The notes beneath the pieces were generated by a model, which did not search any database, was not told the origin of the DNA, and saw nothing but the letters and a program-made list of their open reading frames with translations. This document shows positions 59,943 through 64,000 of a stretch of 64,000 bases of DNA, one piece after another. The translations under genes and the position numbers were made by a program. The stretch covers positions 1,426,001 to 1,490,000 of the forward strand of contig NZ_BOSI01000001.1 in assembly GCF_018403265.1 (NCBI RefSeq), read 5' to 3'. This DNA comes from Paenibacillus sp. J31TS4. GTDB taxonomy: Bacteria; Bacillota; Bacilli; Paenibacillales; NBRC-103111. Within the stretch, counting starts at the first letter, position 1. The number at the start of each line of letters is the position of its first letter.

Positions 59943-60874
59943 TGCGAATCTCCTCCTAAGGCTGCCCGTTCAAAATATTGCTCCAACGCCAGCCGGATGT
60001 CCCGCTTGACCTTCTCCCCAATCTCTCTCTCCAGGGCCGGATCGTGCTCCGCCCCTGTGCCCGCGGCCTTGTGATAGACAATGGTCCGCTGGCGGGCCTG
60101 CTGCCGGATGTCCGCAACCATAGCCTGCCGGAACTCGTCCGAAAGCGGAACTTGATACCGGTCCTCCAGCTTCCGGATCTGGGACGGCACCTCCACCACC
60201 ACATGGCGGTCAATGTCCTCCAGCAGTCTAGGCAAAAAAGGCGCCCCTCCCACCGGCATGCCGGCAAAGGTTGACGGCGGAACGGGCGGTACGGGGGGCG
60301 GTCCACCTCCCGCCGTTCCGCCCACGGCCCCGGCCATACCCGGCGTCCCTGCGGTCCCGCCGCTCCCCTGAGCGGACGTCCCGCCAGCGATGCCTGAGCC
60401 GGCCGGGACTGCCGCAGAACCGGAAACGGAGGCCCCGTCGCTTCTCCCGAAACCTGCCCCGGCATGCCCCGTGACCGTGCCGCCAGGAACTGTAGCCGGA
60501 CCGGGACCACCTTCTACCGTGGCGGGTGCCTCCACTATTTCCGGAGCGGCCGGGCCCACCGGCAGGCCGGCGCCGCCCGGAGCCGGTTGGGTGCCGCCGG
60601 CCTGCTGCGCCTGCTGAACGGCCCATTCCTCGATGGCGCCTACGCCTCCCGGCGTAATGCCGATGTTCAGCGTTCCTTCCAGCGTCTCTACCTTGAGCTG
60701 GTCGAATGTATATTCGATCTTTTCGATAACCGTTTGCTTGCGGTCGCCGAGGGCATCCACGCTGGCTTGGAGCTCCTCCAGCCTGGCGGACAGGGACGCC
60801 AGCTGATCCCGCTGCATGGCAAGCGCTCCATACAGATCCTGAAGCAAGCGCAGAACCCAGGGATCCAAGTACAT
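59939..60874 (-). CDS. gerPC: Spore germination protein GerPC with a long low-complexity insert
   Basis: This 311-residue protein has a GerPC N-terminus (LDPWVLRLLQDLYGALAMQR; coiled-coil LSARLEELQASVDALGDR; KQTVIEKIEYTFDQLKVETL) and C-terminus (LPRLLEDIDRHVVVEVPSQI; MVADIRQQARQRTIVYH). Between them, about 90-210, is a Gly/Ala/Pro/Thr-rich tract absent from the roughly 200-residue Bacillus protein. GAGGAGGTGC precedes the ATG. It is co-transcribed with gerPD and gerPE. Confidence 0.87.
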   Translation of the reverse strand: MYLDPWVLRLLQDLYGALAMQRDQLASLSARLEELQASVDALGDRKQTVIEKIEYTFDQLKVETLEGTLNIGITPGGVGAIEEWAVQQAQQAGGTQPAPGGAGLPVGPAAPEIVEAPATVEGGPGPATVPGGTVTGHAGAGFGRSDGASVSGSAAVPAGSGIAGGTSAQGSGGTAGTPGMAGAVGGTAGGGPPPVPPVPPSTFAGMPVGGAPFLPRLLEDIDRHVVVEVPSQIRKLEDRYQVPLSDEFRQAMVADIRQQARQRTIVYHKAAGTGAEHDPALEREIGEKVKRDIRLALEQYFERAALGGDSQ

Positions 60875-61035
60875 GCCGGCACCTCCTCCTTGTTCATCTT
60901 ATGCGGAGGCGGACATATCCCATGCCAGAGGTGTTCGAGAGGAGCGGACCCGGCTGGCAGATTCTGCGTCTCCCGGTAGCGGCTGACAGCATGCCGCATG
61001 GTCCATTAGCGGCTGACAGCACGCCGCGTTGCCCG

Positions 61036-61251
61036 TTACCGGCTTACGGCCGGGAATGGCACCAGCGTCCCCGCCTGCGTGGCGGCCTCCGCGGCCTCTG
61101 AACCCGCGGTCTGCCCATAGCCGCCCGTATTGTATTGGTTGGAGAGGGACCGGATGGAGCCTGCGCTGCCGATCTGAAGGACCGACGAGTTCGTCACGGC
61201 CTCGACCCGCAGCGTCTGGATCGTAATGGTTTGGTGAACCGTCAGGTTCAT
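61036..61251 (-). CDS. gerPB: Spore germination protein GerPB
   Basis: This 71-residue protein has the GerPB start MNLTVHQTITIQTLRVEAVTNSSVLQIGS (IQTLRVEAVTNSSVLQIGS) followed by SNQYNTGGYG. Its ATG overlaps the gerPA stop by one nt (TAATG). It forms part of the coat GerP complex. About 160 bp separate it from gerPC; no gene is seen there. Confidence 0.87.
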   Translation of the reverse strand: MNLTVHQTITIQTLRVEAVTNSSVLQIGSAGSIRSLSNQYNTGGYGQTAGSEAAEAATQAGTLVPFPAVSR

Positions 61252-61475
61252 TACGGCACCACCCTCGTCACATTGTTATCCACGAGATCCCGGTCATTGG
61301 TATTCGTCGCGCTGACCGCGTTGTTGGTCATCGGCAAATCCCCGGTATTGAACGAGCCCGCACCCGCGTACGATTTGGAGGAGCTGCTCGGCGACAGGAA
61401 GACCGCATCTCCGAACTGGATGATGGAGCTGGGACCGACACTCAATATTTTGACGTTTCCGACGATCGCGGGCAT
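61251..61475 (-). CDS. gerPA: Spore germination protein GerPA
   Basis: This 74-residue protein has MPAIVGNVKILSVGPSSIIQ, then FGDAVFLSPSSSSKSYAGAG-type motif and NTGDLPMTNNAVSATNTND. GerPA and GerPF are paralogues; the position as first gene fits GerPA. ATG 61475 follows GGGAGGT; the frame is open upstream without a ribosome site. A sigma-K-like promoter lies about 75 nt upstream. Confidence 0.85.
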   Translation of the reverse strand: MPAIVGNVKILSVGPSSIIQFGDAVFLSPSSSSKSYAGAGSFNTGDLPMTNNAVSATNTNDRDLVDNNVTRVVP

Positions 61476-61551
61476 GGCATACCTCCCTATGAGCCGGGAA
61501 TGGGCCAGGAATGCGGCTTGACAGCCACGCTCCCGGCTTCCCTCTATAAGG

Positions 61552-61579
61552 CAATGTATGAACGACCGGGCCGGGATGT
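61552..61579 (-). promoter_or_regulatory. Sigma-K-like promoter of the gerP operon
   Basis: On the minus strand AC (61578-61579), 17 nt, CATACATTG (61552-61560) matches the sigma-K pattern AC-N16-17-CATAnnnTA except for the last base. gerP operons are known sigma-K genes in Bacillus. Confidence 0.45.
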
Positions 61580-61701
61580 TCGCCCAACCAGCCGAAAAAA
61601 GAAGCTCAGGTGAGCGTCCGTCACGTCCCGGTCCGACTGCGCATAAACTGGCAGAAAACGTTGAAGCACGGTGTCCTCCGGACAAAGAAAGGACCGATCG
61701 C

Positions 61702-62172
61702 ATGGCCGACAAACCGAATCTCTTCGATTGGAAAGCACTGGAGCAATGGCTCGGCGGGCAGCTTCCCTTCCTCCCTCAGGGCTTCCAGCAGCAGATGCGG
61801 CAAGGCGAGAACTGGGTGGAGTCCTATGTGAAAAATATGCTGGATAACACGCTCAATAAGCGCGGGGGGGATACAGGGCTTGCCCACGAGCAGTTCGAGA
61901 CCCACAGCGACGTCATTGTCCGCATTACGGTGCCGGACTCGCTCTCCGTCCGCTCCCTCCGTCTCTTATGCGGGCCCCGTCAGCTGAAGCTGGAGGGGCT
62001 GCCGAGCGGAACCACGCAGTCGATCGAGCTCCCCTGCCCGGTCCTGTTTGAATCGGCGCGGGCCGTTTACAAACGCGGGGTTCTCCAGGTGAGAATGCCA
62101 AAGGAGATCGAATCGGACTTTCTGCAGGAGATTCCGATCCGCATCGCCCCGCGGCGGCCTACCAAAAAATAG
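61702..62172 (+). CDS. gerT: GerT-like Hsp20/alpha-crystallin spore protein
   Basis: This 156-residue protein begins MADKPNLFDWKALEQWLGGQ and has an alpha-crystallin-like core (FETHSDVIVRITVPDSLSVRS; LQVRMPKEIES). GerT is a coat-associated Hsp20-like germination protein in B. cereus-type spores. ATG 61702 has only AAAGGACC upstream. It is divergent from gerPA, 226 bp apart, which fits shared sporulation control. The Hsp20 call is firm; GerT is tentative. Confidence 0.72.
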   Translation: MADKPNLFDWKALEQWLGGQLPFLPQGFQQQMRQGENWVESYVKNMLDNTLNKRGGDTGLAHEQFETHSDVIVRITVPDSLSVRSLRLLCGPRQLKLEGLPSGTTQSIELPCPVLFESARAVYKRGVLQVRMPKEIESDFLQEIPIRIAPRRPTKK

Positions 62173-62213
62173 CCGCGCGGAAGCAGCCGTACACGATCGC
62201 CGGATTACAGCCC

Positions 62214-62410
62214 GCGTGACGGCCAGTCTCACGGACGGCCGGCTCTATGCGGCGGTTGGCCTCATGCGACGGCTTGCCCCATGCGACAGCTGGCCCCGTG
62301 CGATGGCTAGCCTCATGCGACCGCTGGCCAAGCGCGACGACTAGCTGCGGCACGGCTGGCCTCGTGGACAGCTAGCCTCATGCGACGGCCGGCCTCGCGG
62401 ACAGCTGGCC
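62214..62410. repeat. Degenerate 17-bp tandem repeat array
   Basis: About 12 imperfect copies of a unit close to ATGCGACGGCTGGCCTC run head to tail. Many units are exactly 17 bp; a few are 15-16. The 62173-62512 gap holds this array and the following hairpin but no gene. Since 17 is not a multiple of 3, it is not a protein repeat. Confidence 0.75.
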
Positions 62411-62448
62411 AACTAAAAGAGCAGCCTTCCAAAAAAGGAAGGCTGCTC
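62411..62448 (-). terminator. Terminator of the hydrolase gene
   Basis: GAGCAGCCTTCC (62419-62430) pairs perfectly with GGAAGGCTGCTC (62437-62448). The minus-strand tail is TTTTAGTT. Confidence 0.75.
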
Positions 62449-62512
62449 GCCTGCGTCAAGCCAGCTTGGGCGGGACGGCCCTTGTCCGGCCGCCGCCCGG
62501 TGTCTCAACCGG

Positions 62513-64000
62513 CTACCGGCGCTCCGCGATCCAGCCCGCGATGGCGTCGATGACCGTGCCCGGCACATTGCCCGGCTTGGCGTATTCCTCGCCGGTCGAG
62601 GGCTGCTCTGCCGGAACGAAGAAATGATTCAGCTTCGGGAACGAGCGGTACGTCACGTCGGTGCGTGTGCCCAGAGCCTGCTTCCACTTGTTCAGCTCCT
62701 CCGCCGGCACCTGGCTGTCGTTCTCGCCCTGCAGCAGCAGCATCGGCCCCCGCTGCCTGGCAGCCAGCTTCGCTCCCTCGTAATTGCGGAAGTCGAACCA
62801 CCAGTAAGGGTTCGAGACCGCGAATTCCTTAGGCAGATTGGATATGCTGTTGCCCGGGTCCTTCAAGAGCGCGTGCATCGCTTTCCACTGCGCAGCCTGC
62901 GCCTCGAGCGCCCCGACGACCACCGCCGGCTGACCGGCCGCCTTTGCCCGCTCCACCGCCTGCTGCAGCTGCCACAGCAGCAAATCCTCGAGCGGCCCGG
63001 AAGGAGCGGCTAGCAGAATTGAGCCGGCAATCGCATGCGGCGTGTCCTGCTCGAGAATCCGGGGGACGAGCATGCCGCCCTGGCTGTGCCCAAGCACGAA
63101 GATCCGGTCCGCGCGGACGGCTTTTTCTTCCTGCAGGGCCTGTACGGCCAGCAGCGCGTCGTCTATCGTTTCTTCCCGGACCGAAAAATCCGGAAGCAAG
63201 GAAGACTTGAACGGATGCTCGCGCGTCCGCTTCTCGTAGCGCAGCACGGCAATTCCCTTGTCCGCGAGGCCTACCGCCAAATCGCGGAACGGTTTGTAGC
63301 CGCCGATCGACTCGTCGCGGTCGTTCGGACCGGAGCCGTGTACCAGCACGACCGCCGGGAAGGGACCGTCTCCTCTCGGCAGCGTGAGCGTACCCGGGAG
63401 GGCGAAGTCTCCTTTGCCGACCATGATCTCCTTCTCCGTGTAGCCCTCCGGACGGTCATAAGCCGGCGTCTGGTAGCCTCCGGCCGCAGAGGCCGGCAGG
63501 TAGAGATCGTCGAGCTTGCCGCCGCGGAAGCGCATCGTCAGCTCCAGCGGAACCGGCTTGTCCGTCTTGTAGACCAGCACAGCGTTGCGGTGAACGCTAC
63601 TACGCTCCTCCGCCGCCGTCATCAGCTGGCCCGGCGCTCCGAACGCCTGCGTCAGCTGGCCCCAAACCTGCTGCAGCAGCGGAACCGGTAACGCCCTGCG
63701 CAGAGGCTCGCTCATGAGCGCTCCCGCTTCCTCGTAACGGCCTGTCTGCAGCAGATGAACGACGTACCCGCCGAGCGATATCGTGTCCTCCTTGCCTATG
63801 ATCAGACCTCCTCCGGCTGTCCAAGAGACGTCCGCATGGAGGGCGTCCCGGACAAGAGACAGGGGAACCATGGTCGTCTCCTCCACCAGTTCCGCCGCAC
63901 GGGGCAGCGCCACCGTCTTGTTCCCCGTTTGCGCCTCAGCTGCCCCAATCGCAACGCGGAACGATTCGTTGCCTCGCGTGACCGTCACTCCGTAAGTCTC
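62513..64000 (-). CDS. Alpha/beta hydrolase with N-terminal copper-amine-oxidase-like domain (5' end outside window)
   Basis: The reading frame is open to the window edge, so the N-terminus is missing; at least 495 residues are seen. The first 80 look like the end of a Cu-amine-oxidase N-domain repeat (AAELVEETTMVPLSLVRDALHADVSWTAGG), a common Paenibacillus wall module. A DUF3887-like linker follows (about 95-170), then a hydrolase with VLVHGSGPNDRDESIGG, nucleophile GHSQGGMLV and LLLQGENDSQVP and FPKLNHFF for Asp and His. The substrate is unknown. A terminator follows. A signal peptide would be expected upstream. Confidence 0.85.
   Translation of the reverse strand, partial: ETYGVTVTRGNESFRVAIGAAEAQTGNKTVALPRAAELVEETTMVPLSLVRDALHADVSWTAGGGLIIGKEDTISLGGYVVHLLQTGRYEEAGALMSEPLRRALPVPLLQQVWGQLTQAFGAPGQLMTAAEERSSVHRNAVLVYKTDKPVPLELTMRFRGGKLDDLYLPASAAGGYQTPAYDRPEGYTEKEIMVGKGDFALPGTLTLPRGDGPFPAVVLVHGSGPNDRDESIGGYKPFRDLAVGLADKGIAVLRYEKRTREHPFKSSLLPDFSVREETIDDALLAVQALQEEKAVRADRIFVLGHSQGGMLVPRILEQDTPHAIAGSILLAAPSGPLEDLLLWQLQQAVERAKAAGQPAVVVGALEAQAAQWKAMHALLKDPGNSISNLPKEFAVSNPYWWFDFRNYEGAKLAARQRGPMLLLQGENDSQVPAEELNKWKQALGTRTDVTYRSFPKLNHFFVPAEQPSTGEEYAKPGNVPGTVIDAIAGWIAERR

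Noticed and set aside
62214-62410. CRISPR array
   Set aside because: The repeats are tandem without spacers, 17 bp, and degenerate; no cas gene is present.

Overview
The window looks like chromosome from a high-G+C (about 60% by eye, not computed) endospore-forming member of the Paenibacillaceae (Paenibacillus/Cohnella type). The evidence is a gerA-type germinant receptor operon, a gerP spore-permeability operon with a divergent GerT-like gene, an S-layer-homology (SLH) protein, and Bacillales families such as YtxG/YtxH, YkvA, YutE, DUF1450, CsbD and KGG stress protein. Strong AGGAGG ribosome sites and U-tailed hairpin terminators occur throughout. I saw no rRNA, tRNA, CRISPR array, prophage or insertion sequence. 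The last gene runs off the right edge.

Layout. 0-8.6 kb: FAH hydrolase and CapA-like protein, a three-gene ABC exporter, a BcrAB-like ABC pair under an activator-type promoter, and an MFS pump with a palindromic operator candidate. 8.6-11.3 kb: O-methyltransferase, YpsC-like rRNA methyltransferase, GNAT. 11.5-19.1 kb: a 2106-residue secreted multidomain protein co-transcribed behind an SLH protein; the leader has a promoter, a terminator and a 12-codon ORF in that order. 19.4-25 kb: topoisomerase III, then a two-gene operon of a cobalamin-binding protein with CarH-type photosensor residues and a hybrid histidine kinase with REC and HPt domains. 25.2-40.6 kb: hydrolase, transporters, small Fe-S-like proteins, and scattered envelope genes (two phosphodiester glycosidases, L,D-transpeptidase, polysaccharide deacetylase, glutamate racemase, BdbC), plus peroxide and stress proteins. 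40.6-47.9 kb: ytxGH, selD-mnmH (2-selenouridine tRNA), KDPG aldolase with an MBL hydrolase, a SufR-like regulator, YutE, a 35-residue membrane peptide and a TPR protein. 48-52.2 kb: a hypothetical membrane protein and the GerA/B/C receptor operon. 52.4-64 kb: sugar-type dehydrogenase, orphan solute-binding lipoprotein, PHP phosphatase, stress and hypothetical genes, gerPABCDE with GerT, a degenerate 17-bp tandem repeat and an alpha/beta hydrolase.

The strongest candidate for a new system is the B12/kinase operon (21656-24837). Its small protein has both the E-x-H-x-x-G cobalamin-binding motif and the W-x9-E-H motif that defines light-sensing CarH/LitR domains, but no DNA-binding domain. It overlaps by 4 nt a kinase carrying a complete phosphorelay. 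This suggests cobalamin-based (possibly light) sensing coupled to a phosphorelay instead of direct DNA binding. The second candidate is the SLH operon leader, where a near-consensus promoter is followed within about 15 nt by an intrinsic terminator.
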